Assembly: GCA_017304125.1 (NCBI GenBank)
Contig: JAFKLV010000370.1
Span: 1-33,156, forward strand
DNA length: 33,156 nt
Source: Sphingomonadales bacterium
GTDB lineage: Bacteria; Pseudomonadota; Alphaproteobacteria; Sphingomonadales; Sphingomonadaceae
Direction: 5' to 3'
The translations under genes were made by a program, and so were the position numbers. Of the stretch, positions 15,015 to 23,568 are shown one piece after another. The first letter of the stretch is position 1; each line of letters starts with the position of its first letter. The notes beneath the pieces were generated by a model. It was given only the letters and a program-made list of their open reading frames with translations, had not been told where the DNA came from and ran no database searches.

Positions 15015-16165
15015 AGGCCGGTGCCGCCCCCGCGCCCGAGACATGGGATAAGGTGGCGCGGATCGTCGCGTTCAGCGCGATCGTGCCGCTCGCCTTGCTC
15101 GTCGCGCCGGTGCTGACCACCCAGCTGATCGCCGAGCGCGGGCTGACCCCGGCCGATGTCGGCGATTATTTCCTGTTCGAGCTCGGCGGGATCAGCCTCG
15201 CCTCGCTCCCCGCCTTATGGTGGATGCGCCGCTTCACCTCGCGCCAGATCGCGCCGGTCGCGGCCGGGGTGTTCATTGTCGGCAACCTGCTGTCCGCCAT
15301 CGCCCCCGGCATCGCCTTGCTGTTCGCGATGCGGCTGGTGACCGCGATGGCGGGCGGCGCGCTGATGCTGCTGTGCCTCAACGCCGCCGGCGCCTCGGCC
15401 AATCGCGACCGGCTGTTCGGCTGGTGGATCGCCGGCCAGCTCGTCCTGGGCGCGATCGGGCTGACGCTGCTGCCGCGGCTGTTCGCTTATGTCGGGCTCA
15501 ATGCCTTTTATTTCCTGATGGCCGCCGCAATGGCCGCGGCCTTCCCGCTCGCCTTTCGCTTCGACGCGCCGACGATCGCGCCGCGCCCCGCCGGTGGCAC
15601 GCGACGCGGCGCGCTGCTGCCGGTCGTCGCGATGATCGCGGTGCTCGCTTTCTATGTCGGGCTCGGCGGATGCTGGGCGTTCATGTCGGTGATCGCCGGC
15701 CGCGCCGGGCTGAAGCCATTGCCGGTCGCCGATACGATCGCGCTCGCCTCGCTGCTCGGTATCGCGGGCGCGTTGCTCGCGACCTTTCTCGGCGGGCGCA
15801 TCCGCCGCGGCTATGCGCTGGCGATCGGCTATGCGTTGCTGCTCGGCGCGGTGCTGATGCTACCCGGCCGGCTCGACCTCACCGCCTTCGCCGGCGCGGC
15901 TTATGCCTTCAAATTCTCCTGGACCTTCACCCTGCCGTTCATCCTCGCGGCGATCGCCAGCCGCGATACCGGCGGGGGGATCATGGCGTGGGTCAATATG
16001 GTGATCGGCTTCGGCACCTCGATCGGCCCGGTGATCACCGGGCGCATCCTGAGCCACGCCGGCGCGACGGCGATGCTGGTCTTCTGCGCCGCGATGATCG
16101 CCGCTTCTGTCGCGCTGCTCGGATTGATCGAGGCCGGCGTGGTAACCGGAAAGGAAACGAGATGA
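15011..16165 (+). CDS. MFS transporter
   Basis: A 384-residue protein with roughly 12 hydrophobic helices and small glycine/alanine-rich loops, for example the MRRFTSRQIAP loop between early helices and the GGRIRRGYALAIGY segment after the central loop. The size and pattern fit the major facilitator superfamily. The ATG at 15011 shares ATGA with the HDAC-like gene's stop, and its own stop shares ATGA with the next gene, so the three are translationally coupled. From context it probably imports the acetylated amine, or exports a product, of the upstream enzyme. Substrate and direction cannot be read from sequence. Confidence 0.85.
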   Translation: MKAGAAPAPETWDKVARIVAFSAIVPLALLVAPVLTTQLIAERGLTPADVGDYFLFELGGISLASLPALWWMRRFTSRQIAPVAAGVFIVGNLLSAIAPGIALLFAMRLVTAMAGGALMLLCLNAAGASANRDRLFGWWIAGQLVLGAIGLTLLPRLFAYVGLNAFYFLMAAAMAAAFPLAFRFDAPTIAPRPAGGTRRGALLPVVAMIAVLAFYVGLGGCWAFMSVIAGRAGLKPLPVADTIALASLLGIAGALLATFLGGRIRRGYALAIGYALLLGAVLMLPGRLDLTAFAGAAYAFKFSWTFTLPFILAAIASRDTGGGIMAWVNMVIGFGTSIGPVITGRILSHAGATAMLVFCAAMIAASVALLGLIEAGVVTGKETR

Positions 16166-16533
16166 GCTTCGACACCCCCCGCGCCACGCTCGACGCTTAT
16201 GCGGCAGGCTGCAAGGCGCTCGACCGCGACCTGCTCGCCCGCTGCTTCCACCGCGCTGCGGTGATGAGCGGCGACCTCGACGGGACGATGCTGATCGGCG
16301 GCCCCGCGCCGTTTCTCGACGATGTCGCGGCGCTCGCCGCGACGGGGATTGATCACGCGGATTTCGCCGCCAATGTGATCGAGCTGACCGTCAACGGCCG
16401 CGTCGCGGCCGGCGCGGTTCACTCGACCGCGTTCGCCGGCCGGTACGATTTCCTCGATCGCTTCCATCTGGTCGAGGATGCCGGCGGGTGGCTGATCACC
16501 AGCAAATGCTTCACCACCCTGGGGACGCGCTGA
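16162..16533 (+). CDS. NTF2-like (putative lumazine-binding/SnoaL-type) small protein
   Basis: A 123-residue protein whose ATG at 16162 overlaps the MFS stop (ATGA), with AAGGA about 7 nt upstream. The pattern is that of small cone-shaped NTF2-fold proteins: TLDAYAAGCKALDRDLLARCFHRAAVMSG, then IGGPAPFLDDV, then INHAD/VNGRVAAGAVHS and FLDRFHLVEDAGGWLITSKCF. Such proteins act as small enzymes or ligand-binding partners. No catalytic residues can be assigned. As the last gene of the HDAC-like/MFS operon, it probably handles an intermediate of the same pathway. Its stop is 6 bp from the convergent opgH stop. Confidence 0.75.
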   Translation: MSFDTPRATLDAYAAGCKALDRDLLARCFHRAAVMSGDLDGTMLIGGPAPFLDDVAALAATGIDHADFAANVIELTVNGRVAAGAVHSTAFAGRYDFLDRFHLVEDAGGWLITSKCFTTLGTR

Positions 16534-16539
16534 CGCGCC

Positions 16540-18807
16540 TCACCGCGGGCGATCATGCCCCGCGACCGCCGCGGCGTGAAGCTCGTCGAAGCAGCGCCGG
16601 TCGGACAGCGCGGCCATCAGTTCATCGCGGCTGAGCTTTTCCACCGCATTGATCTTGGCCAGCAAGGCGCCCGCCACCTGCGGCCGCGCGCGCGTCTCGC
16701 GGCGGTGGAGGACATAGAAACGCGGATCGCGCAGCGCCTCGGCAATCACCGCATCGGGCGCGGTGACATCGGGCAGCACATCGCGGAAACGCGCCTCCCA
16801 GCGCAGCACCGCGCGCACCACCGGCGGGGTCTCGATCTCTTCGGGGATCGCGAACAGGTGCCGCGACGCGACGCCGTCGAACGTCCGGCTGGTGATCGCC
16901 GCGATCCAGATCGAGAAGGTGAAGCCCAGCAGCACTGGCGAGAACCAGATCAACAGGTCGATCGGCTCGACCAGCCCGCCCGACATCGCCGAGAGCAGCA
17001 TCGTCTGCGTCCACGGCACATGGCTGATCGAATAGATCATCGCGGCAAGGCAGGCGGTGCCGAGCGCGCTGATCCAGCCGAAATGGCGCACGCACAATTC
17101 CATCGACAGCGGCTCGTCGCCGCGCGCCTGCGTGCCCCAGGTAATGCTCCGGCGCTTCACGAACATCCACAGGAAGCGCGTGATGCAGATCATGATCAGC
17201 GGCGAGAAGAAGAAGGAGAACAGGGTTTCGAGCAACACCGACAGCACCAGCTTGTCCTTGCCGCCGAACAGCCGCGCGCGATCCTGCGCGATATGGATGC
17301 CGACCGCGATCAGCCGCGGCATGAACAGGAAGACGAGCGAGGAGATCAGCAGCATCAGCATCGGCATCTGGATCATCTTCAGGCTGCCGAGGCCGAGCAG
17401 GCCATAATGCAGGAAGTTGAGCATCCCGAACACCGAGATCACCAGGAACGACGCCCATAATGGCGCCGACAGATAGCCCATCGATCCGTTGATGAAGGTC
17501 TCGCGGTGGATCGAACGCAGCCCGCGCAGGAAGACGAAGCGCAGATGCTGGAGATTGCCCTGCATCCAGCGCCGCTCGCGGATGATGAAGGCAAGGATGT
17601 TGGCGGGCATCTCCTCATAGCTGCCCTTGGTATCGGCGAGGAACCACACTTCGTAACCGGCACGCGCCACCAAAGCGGATTCGATGATGTCGTGGCTCAT
17701 CGGCTTGCCGCCCCACGGCTTGGGGCCGGACAAGGTGGGGAGCATCGCATGGCGGACGAACGGGGCCATGCGGAGCATCGCATTATGCCCGATATAGCTC
17801 GCATTCCCCATATACATGGCCTGCAGCCCGTAAGAGAAAACCGAGCCGTAGAGCCGCGCGCCGAATTGCTGCATCCGCCCGAACAGGCTGGTGCGCAGGA
17901 TCGGCGTGGGGTTGGTCTGGAGGATGCCGATGCGATCGTTGCCGGACATCATCCGCAACAGATCGACGATCGCATCGCCGTCCATCACGCTATCGGCGTC
18001 CATCACCAGCATATAATCGTAATCGCCGCCCCAGCGCCGGCAGAAGTCACTGATATTGCCCATCTTCGCATTGGCGTTGCTGACGCGCCAGCGATAGAAG
18101 AAACGCCCCTCGGGCAACGCCTCGCGCAGCCGCTGCACCGCTTCTTCCTCGACGATGCGATAGGCCGGGTCGCGGCTGTCGGAGAGCAGGTAATTGTCGA
18201 AATGATGCGCGAAGCCGGGGTGTTTGGTCGCAAGCGATTCCCACGTCGCGGCGATCCCCGCGGCGACCCGTTCGACATCCTCGTGATAGACCGGATAGAC
18301 GATCGCCACCCGCACATTCGGCAGCGGATCGCACGCGCGATGCGCCGGATGCCACGGATTCCCCTTCGGCCCGCGCAACATATACCAGGTGCCGAGCATC
18401 ATCTTGTAGAAGTTCGCGCACAGGAAGAAGGTCATCGTCCCGTAGACGAGCAGATAGAGCCAGAAGGCGGCTTCTGGCATCTGCTGCGCGCGCAGCATGA
18501 TCGCGGAGAGATAGAGGATCGCCCCGGTCGTCGCGATGGTCAGCGCGAGGCTGACGCGCTGGCGATATTCCACCACGCGCTGCCAGCCGCGCTGCGCCCC
18601 GCGCGCGAAGGGCTTGCTGCGCAAATTGCCCTTCAGCGACAGATCGAGCTGCGGCGTCGCGATCGGCCGGCGGCGCGGCGGCGGCTGGAGCGGGGGCGTC
18701 CCGTCGTCGTCGAGATGGCGGCGCAGGTCCGCCCAGTCGCCGACGCCGCCGTCGGGCGCCCCGTGGAAGCACAGGTGTCGCAGATAGAGTTCGAACGGCG
18801 CGTTCAT
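16540..18807 (-). CDS. opgH: Glucans biosynthesis glucosyltransferase H (OpgH/MdoH)
   Basis: A 755-residue inner-membrane GT2 enzyme that polymerises beta-linked glucose from UDP-glucose and is thought to pass the chain to the periplasm. The cytosolic catalytic domain has MDADSVMDG (D270, D272), SHDIIESALVARAGYEVWF (H372, D373) and RERRWMQGN (R413, W414 of the R/QxxRW motif). Two TM helices precede the domain (about 85-105 and 115-138), and several follow it from about 435 on. It is shorter than E. coli OpgH (847 aa) but typical for Alphaproteobacteria. The ATG directly abuts the stop of the OPX gene. No opgG/opgD-type gene is in the window; instead the partners are capsule-export proteins, which is unusual. 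Confidence 0.93.
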   Translation of the reverse strand: MNAPFELYLRHLCFHGAPDGGVGDWADLRRHLDDDGTPPLQPPPRRRPIATPQLDLSLKGNLRSKPFARGAQRGWQRVVEYRQRVSLALTIATTGAILYLSAIMLRAQQMPEAAFWLYLLVYGTMTFFLCANFYKMMLGTWYMLRGPKGNPWHPAHRACDPLPNVRVAIVYPVYHEDVERVAAGIAATWESLATKHPGFAHHFDNYLLSDSRDPAYRIVEEEAVQRLREALPEGRFFYRWRVSNANAKMGNISDFCRRWGGDYDYMLVMDADSVMDGDAIVDLLRMMSGNDRIGILQTNPTPILRTSLFGRMQQFGARLYGSVFSYGLQAMYMGNASYIGHNAMLRMAPFVRHAMLPTLSGPKPWGGKPMSHDIIESALVARAGYEVWFLADTKGSYEEMPANILAFIIRERRWMQGNLQHLRFVFLRGLRSIHRETFINGSMGYLSAPLWASFLVISVFGMLNFLHYGLLGLGSLKMIQMPMLMLLISSLVFLFMPRLIAVGIHIAQDRARLFGGKDKLVLSVLLETLFSFFFSPLIMICITRFLWMFVKRRSITWGTQARGDEPLSMELCVRHFGWISALGTACLAAMIYSISHVPWTQTMLLSAMSGGLVEPIDLLIWFSPVLLGFTFSIWIAAITSRTFDGVASRHLFAIPEEIETPPVVRAVLRWEARFRDVLPDVTAPDAVIAEALRDPRFYVLHRRETRARPQVAGALLAKINAVEKLSRDELMAALSDRRCFDELHAAAVAGHDRPR

Positions 18808-19920
18808 CTAGCGCAGCACCTGCACCGGGAGGGTCACCTGGAACAGCAGCCCGACGACCTTCTGGATCGAGACGATCGGCGCCTCCGCGACATAGACGAC
18901 ATCGCCGGTTTCGAGCGGGAATTGATCCGCCGCGACCAGCCCGTCGCCGCGCTTCCACGCGAATTCGTAGAGCACCGGCTTCGCCGCCGCGCGCCGGCGC
19001 AGCACGAATACCGCGTGATCATTGGCGAGATTATTGTCGAGCCCGTTGGCCTCGGCGACCGCTTCGGCCAGCACCGGCTGCCGGGCGAAGCCGAGCACGC
19101 CGTTCTTGCGCGTGCTGCCCAGCACCGTCACCTCGACCATCGGCGATTTGCGCACGATCACCCGGTCGCCCGGCTTGAGCGCGATCCGTTGCTCGAACGC
19201 GGCCGAGATCGGCACCTCGACCGGGCCGGCATCGCCGCGCACCACCGAGACGCGCACCGCGGCGCGCGTCGCGGAGAGATCGCCGGTGCCGAGCGTAGCA
19301 TTGCCGTCGCCCAGCGCCTGAGTGATCGCCTGCGCCAGCGTCATCCCGCCGGGGTTCCACGCGATCCGGCTCGGGTGGCCGATCGCGCCGGTCACCAGAA
19401 TGTCGTTCTGCGGCGAGGCGGCGAGCCGCACCGTTGCGCTCGGCTTTTGCAGCACGCGCTGGCTGGCATAGCGCTGTGCGATCGCTTGTTGCGCCTGCTC
19501 CAGCGTCAGCCCCGCCAGCGCGGTGCGCCCGGCATAAGGCAGCAGCACCGCGCCATCGTCGGCGAGCGTGAAGCTGCCGAGCGGGGTCGCCCCGGGCCCG
19601 CCGCCGAACGGCGTGCCGCCACCGGGCAGCGCGGCATAGCTCCACATCGTCACGTCGATGACGTCGCCCGGCGCGAACCGGAACGCCGCATGCGCGGGCG
19701 CGGCGCGCAGCCGGCCGAGCGCGTCATCGAGCGCGCGCTCGCGATCCGATGCCGCCTCGGCCTGCGCCGCCGCGGCCTGCGCCGGGGTGACCCTGACGAT
19801 CTCGACCTCCGGGGTCTTGCGGATCGTATGGGCGGAGGGGCCGCCGCCGGCCAGCGTGCTGCAGGCGCCAAGGCTCAGCGACAGCGCGGCCAGCCCCGCG
19901 ACGCGAAACACCGCGCTCAT
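18808..19920 (-). CDS. Outer-membrane polysaccharide export lipoprotein (OPX, Wza/KpsD-like)
   Basis: A 370-residue protein. The ATG at 19920 overlaps the upstream stop (ATGA) and opens a lipoprotein signal with lipobox LGAC (C20). A poly-export domain follows at about 80-167 (FRFAPGDVIDVTMW), then a first SLBB domain (ILVTGAIGHPSRI) and a second (VEVTVLGSTRKNGVLGF). The C-terminal segment IVSIQKVVGLLFQVTLPVQV could form the amphipathic helix that crosses the outer membrane in Wza. It would make the secretion channel for a polysaccharide. Translation is coupled on both sides: the PCP gene overlaps by 4 nt, and opgH begins right after its TAG. No ABC transporter or Wzx/Wzy gene is adjacent. 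Confidence 0.92.
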   Translation of the reverse strand: MSAVFRVAGLAALSLSLGACSTLAGGGPSAHTIRKTPEVEIVRVTPAQAAAAQAEAASDRERALDDALGRLRAAPAHAAFRFAPGDVIDVTMWSYAALPGGGTPFGGGPGATPLGSFTLADDGAVLLPYAGRTALAGLTLEQAQQAIAQRYASQRVLQKPSATVRLAASPQNDILVTGAIGHPSRIAWNPGGMTLAQAITQALGDGNATLGTGDLSATRAAVRVSVVRGDAGPVEVPISAAFEQRIALKPGDRVIVRKSPMVEVTVLGSTRKNGVLGFARQPVLAEAVAEANGLDNNLANDHAVFVLRRRAAAKPVLYEFAWKRGDGLVAADQFPLETGDVVYVAEAPIVSIQKVVGLLFQVTLPVQVLR

Positions 19921-21095
19921 CGCAGCAGCGCCCACAGCAGGAGGCTGGCGAGCAATGTCCCCGCCATCCACGCCAGCCGATAGGGTTTGTCGGGGGTGCG
20001 CGGCTCGGACGGGTTGCTGATGACGTTCAGATAATAGCGATTCTGCTCGGCGCTCGCCTGCGCCTGTTGCAGCGCCTGATTGGCCTGCCCCAGCAAGGTG
20101 ATGTTGGTATCGCGGCTGACCAGCAGCTTTTCGTAGCGCGACGAGCTGCGCGCCATCTCGGGGAAGTTGCGCGCGGTCGACGCCAGATCGCCGCGCACCG
20201 ATTGCGTCGCGGTCTCGAGATTGTCGGCCTGCGGATTATTGGGGGTCGCACGCGCGATCGCGTCGCGCTGCGACTTGAGGTCGGCCGCCTTGAGCGCGAG
20301 GCTGTTCATCAGCTCGAGGTTGGACTGATAGAGCTGCTTGGGATCGTAGGTGCCGGTCTGGTTGCGGAATTGCGCCAGCGCGGCGAGGTCGCGCTGGAGC
20401 GCGGTTTCGATCGCCTGTTTGCGCTGGGCTGCGTTGCGCACGAAATCGCCCTGCTGCTGCGCGTTCATCGCATCCATGTGCGCGATCGCCTGGGCGAGCA
20501 ATTGCCGCGCGAGGCCATTGGCATAGACCGGATCATAGGCATTGACGTTGACGGTGACGATGCCGCTCTTCTGCTCGATATCGACGTCGACCTGCTTCTG
20601 GAAATAGCGCCACAAGGCGAGGTCGCTCGTCCCGAACATCGTCGCGACGCCGCCGAAGCGGCTCACCAGATCGCCGGTGGCGAAATTGTCGGCGAGCTTC
20701 ATCGGCTTTTCGACGCGGCGAAACGCATCCCACGACCGGAAATATTCGCGCAGGATATAGCCGCCCTGCTCGGAGCTGTCGCCCGACGCGCCGGACAGCA
20801 ACGACGACAGGCTCGGCCCGTTCTGCTTCGGGTTGAGCACGATCAGCGCCGCGGTCGAGGTATAGACCGGCGCGGCGATCAGCCCGAAATAGAGCAATGC
20901 CGCGATATTGGGCAGCAGCACGACGGCGATGAACAACGGCCGGCGCAGCAGCCGCACGAGCCACGACGGTGCCCTTGCGGCATCGGGCTCGGCCGGGGTT
21001 TCGGCGCTGGCGCGTCGGTTGGGAAAGGGCAGCGGCTCGTGCTCGGCCGGCGCGCGCTCCTCTCGCATCCGTTTCACGTCGACTTGGGAATTCAC
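19917..21095 (-). CDS. Capsule-export inner-membrane protein (PCP, KpsE/Wzz-like)
   Basis: A 392-residue protein with a cytosolic, proline-rich N-terminus. A first TM helix (about 54-75) is followed by PVYTSTAALIVLNPKQ, typical of polysaccharide co-polymerases. A long periplasmic helical part (about 190-350, rich in Q, A and R, coiled-coil-like) leads to a second TM helix at the C-terminus (about 375-391). There is no Walker motif or tyrosine-rich tail, so it is a KpsE-type PCP and not a Wzc kinase. The start is a GTG at 21095 with AGGAG 10 nt upstream; an ATG ten codons in is the alternative. It should bridge the inner membrane to the OPX channel encoded by the next gene. Confidence 0.88.
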   Translation of the reverse strand: MNSQVDVKRMREERAPAEHEPLPFPNRRASAETPAEPDAARAPSWLVRLLRRPLFIAVVLLPNIAALLYFGLIAAPVYTSTAALIVLNPKQNGPSLSSLLSGASGDSSEQGGYILREYFRSWDAFRRVEKPMKLADNFATGDLVSRFGGVATMFGTSDLALWRYFQKQVDVDIEQKSGIVTVNVNAYDPVYANGLARQLLAQAIAHMDAMNAQQQGDFVRNAAQRKQAIETALQRDLAALAQFRNQTGTYDPKQLYQSNLELMNSLALKAADLKSQRDAIARATPNNPQADNLETATQSVRGDLASTARNFPEMARSSSRYEKLLVSRDTNITLLGQANQALQQAQASAEQNRYYLNVISNPSEPRTPDKPYRLAWMAGTLLASLLLWALLR

Positions 21096-21156
21096 GGGGG
21101 CGTATCTCCTGATCGTCCGCCCTCAAGACGGAGCCGATCGGAAGCGGCCTTGATCG

Positions 21157-23568
21157 TCAGAACGAAAAATCGACCCCCAGCCGGAAGGTGCGCGGGCGCA
21201 GCGGGGTGATCTGCGACCGCCCGGTGACGAACGGGGTGCCCAAGGCGAAGCGATTGCCGATGCTGTCGGACAGGTTGGTCGCGCCGAACACCAATCCGAC
21301 GCGTGGCGTCCCCACCCGCATCGTCAGCGCGCTATCGGCATAATCGCCCTGTTCGGCGCCGAGCACCGGGCCGACCCCGATCCGCGACGGCCCGATATAG
21401 CGCGCCCAGCCGGCGACCCGCAGCGTCAGATCGTCGCGCAGCGTGTGCTGCCAGTCGAACCCGGCGCGCGCGGTGAAGCGCGCGACATTGGGGATGCGAT
21501 CGATCCCCCCGTCTTGCAGCGGGGCCGCCGCGAGCAGGAAGGCGCGATAGGTCTGGCTGGGCTGGGTGACCCGGCCGTCATTGACCGCGAAGGACGCATC
21601 GAGCCGCAGCGCGCGGACCGGGCGCCAGCCGACCGACGCCGCAACCGACCAGATCCGCCCGTTGCCGATATTGTCGGTCGAGGGGAGCCCGGCGCTGTCG
21701 AGGAAATCCGCCTGAATGTCGTGCCAGTCGGTATGCGAGACGCCCAGCGAGACATCGAACCCGTCGCGCCGCGGATCGCCATAGCGCAACCCGCCCTCCA
21801 CCGTCTCGACCCGATCGCCCGCGAACCGGCGCACGAAATCGCCGTCCAGCGTCAGCCCGCCGGGCCGCATGCCCTGCTGATAGCGGGCGTAGATCGACAG
21901 TTTCGGCGTGGCCTTGGCGAGCAGCGAGACCGACGGCAGTACCTTGGTCTCGTCATGATCCGCGACGATCGCGGCGCGCGCCAGCAAATCGACGGCGCTG
22001 AACACCGGCGTGGGATCGTGCGCCTCGCCCGACAGCATCGCGCGCGAAACACGGGCGCCCGCGGTCGCGATCAGCCACGGCACCGGGCGGTAGCTCGCCT
22101 CGCCGTAAAAGGTGAGTTCGCTGACGCGATTCTCGACCCCGGTCACCGGCTCGAGCCGGTCGGGGGCACCGAGCGAGCGCGTCAGCAAGGTGCGATTGTG
22201 GACGTAGCTCGCGCCGACCAGCCAGCCGAAATGATCGTCCAGCGGCTGCCACAGCCGCGTCTCGTTGCTGACCAGTTCGGTATAATTATGCTGGCGGAAC
22301 ACCGTCGGGGTGCCGCCCGGCGGGGTCGCGTCATAACGCTCGTCGAGCGTCTGCGCGATGCGCGCGGTGGTCGAGCGGAACCGCACCTTGCCGAAATCGC
22401 GCGACAGGATGAACTCGCCCATCCCGTAGCTCGCGTCGAACCCCTCCGCGACCGCGCTGTTGCGCACCAGCCGCGGCGCGCCGGCATCGGCATATTGGCT
22501 GTCGTCGCCGACGGTGCGTTGATAGACGCCGCCGAGTTCCGCGCGCCAGCCGCCGCCGAGATCGACACGCAGCGCGGCGCGCCCGCCGCCAGTGGTGGTG
22601 CGGTTGATATCGTCGCGCCGGCGCAGCGGATTGTCGATATAGCCGCCGTCGCTGATGCCATAGCCGACGATGCGCAGCGCCGCCCGGTCGCCGAGCACCG
22701 GCAGGTTGAGCGTCCCCGCGATATCGCCGCCGGGCGCGCCATGCTGGGTCGCCGAGACGCCCCCCGCGAACGATCCCGAGGTCACCCCGAATGCAGGCTC
22801 GTTGGGGACGATGCGGATGATCCCGCCGAGCGATCCCGCGCCGTAGAGCGTGCCTTGCGGCCCTTCCAGCACCTCGACCGATTGCACGTCATAGAGTTTG
22901 AGATCGGGATCGGGGGCGTTGTAGGTCAGGCGGATGTCGCCGAAATATTGCCCGACGGTCGCCTGGGTCGGGCCGGTGAAGCTCGAATCCGCGATGCCGC
23001 GGATGAACAATTTGTTGCGCCCGTCGCCAAGATAGGTCGACGAAATGGTGGCGAGGCGGGAGAGCACCGCATCGGTGCCCCCCACCCCGCCCAAATTGAT
23101 GTCGCTGCCCTCGACCACCGAGACGCTGCCGGCATAATCGCCGAGCCGCATATCGCGCTTGGAGGCGACGACGACGACCGTCTCGCCCTCGCCGGGCTGG
23201 TCGGCGGCGGGCGGCGGTGCGCGGCGCGGCCTGGGCCGGGGCGCCGGCTGGGCGCGCGCCGGGCGGATGCGCCACACGCCGGGCTCGATCGCCACCGCCT
23301 CCACCTTGTCGCCCAGCATCCGCCGCACCGCCTCGGGCACCGAATAGACGCCCTTCACCGCCGGGATGCGGCGTTGCCAGATCGCGCCGTCGTCGACGCT
23401 GATGCTGATCTTCGCCTGCCGCCCGAGCGCGGTCAGCACATCCCCCAGCCGGCCGGCGGGAAGGTCGAGCGGATAGGATTGCCCCGCGTGCGCTGGCGAT
23501 GCGGGGACGAGAGCAAGCAGCAGGACGGGGGCGGCCCAGCGGATCACGGCGATGCGGCGAGCCTCCAC
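21157..23568 (-). CDS. TonB-dependent receptor with N-terminal STN signalling domain (FecA-type transducer)
   Basis: About 803 residues. A signal peptide (ends near PASPAHA) precedes an STN domain (about 31-100, YPLDLPAGRLGDVLTALGRQ), a Pro/Arg-rich linker, a plug (VSVVEGSDI, SVEVLEGPQGTLYGAGSLGG, IRIVPNEP) and a barrel ending in aromatic VDFSF. The STN domain marks receptors that report ligand binding to a FecR anti-sigma factor, encoded immediately upstream. No ATG is available. GTG at 23568 gives the longest form, and GTG at 23547 shares GTGA with the fecR stop and keeps the signal peptide. The ligand may be a siderophore or a glycan; the downstream glucan-export genes make the latter worth testing. 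Confidence 0.93.
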   Translation of the reverse strand: MEARRIAVIRWAAPVLLLALVPASPAHAGQSYPLDLPAGRLGDVLTALGRQAKISISVDDGAIWQRRIPAVKGVYSVPEAVRRMLGDKVEAVAIEPGVWRIRPARAQPAPRPRPRRAPPPAADQPGEGETVVVVASKRDMRLGDYAGSVSVVEGSDINLGGVGGTDAVLSRLATISSTYLGDGRNKLFIRGIADSSFTGPTQATVGQYFGDIRLTYNAPDPDLKLYDVQSVEVLEGPQGTLYGAGSLGGIIRIVPNEPAFGVTSGSFAGGVSATQHGAPGGDIAGTLNLPVLGDRAALRIVGYGISDGGYIDNPLRRRDDINRTTTGGGRAALRVDLGGGWRAELGGVYQRTVGDDSQYADAGAPRLVRNSAVAEGFDASYGMGEFILSRDFGKVRFRSTTARIAQTLDERYDATPPGGTPTVFRQHNYTELVSNETRLWQPLDDHFGWLVGASYVHNRTLLTRSLGAPDRLEPVTGVENRVSELTFYGEASYRPVPWLIATAGARVSRAMLSGEAHDPTPVFSAVDLLARAAIVADHDETKVLPSVSLLAKATPKLSIYARYQQGMRPGGLTLDGDFVRRFAGDRVETVEGGLRYGDPRRDGFDVSLGVSHTDWHDIQADFLDSAGLPSTDNIGNGRIWSVAASVGWRPVRALRLDASFAVNDGRVTQPSQTYRAFLLAAAPLQDGGIDRIPNVARFTARAGFDWQHTLRDDLTLRVAGWARYIGPSRIGVGPVLGAEQGDYADSALTMRVGTPRVGLVFGATNLSDSIGNRFALGTPFVTGRSQITPLRPRTFRLGVDFSF

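Noticed and set aside
17506..19983. 825-codon plus-strand open frame opposite opgH and the OPX gene
   Set aside because: It spans two recognised genes on the other strand and shows no motif, only compositional bias.
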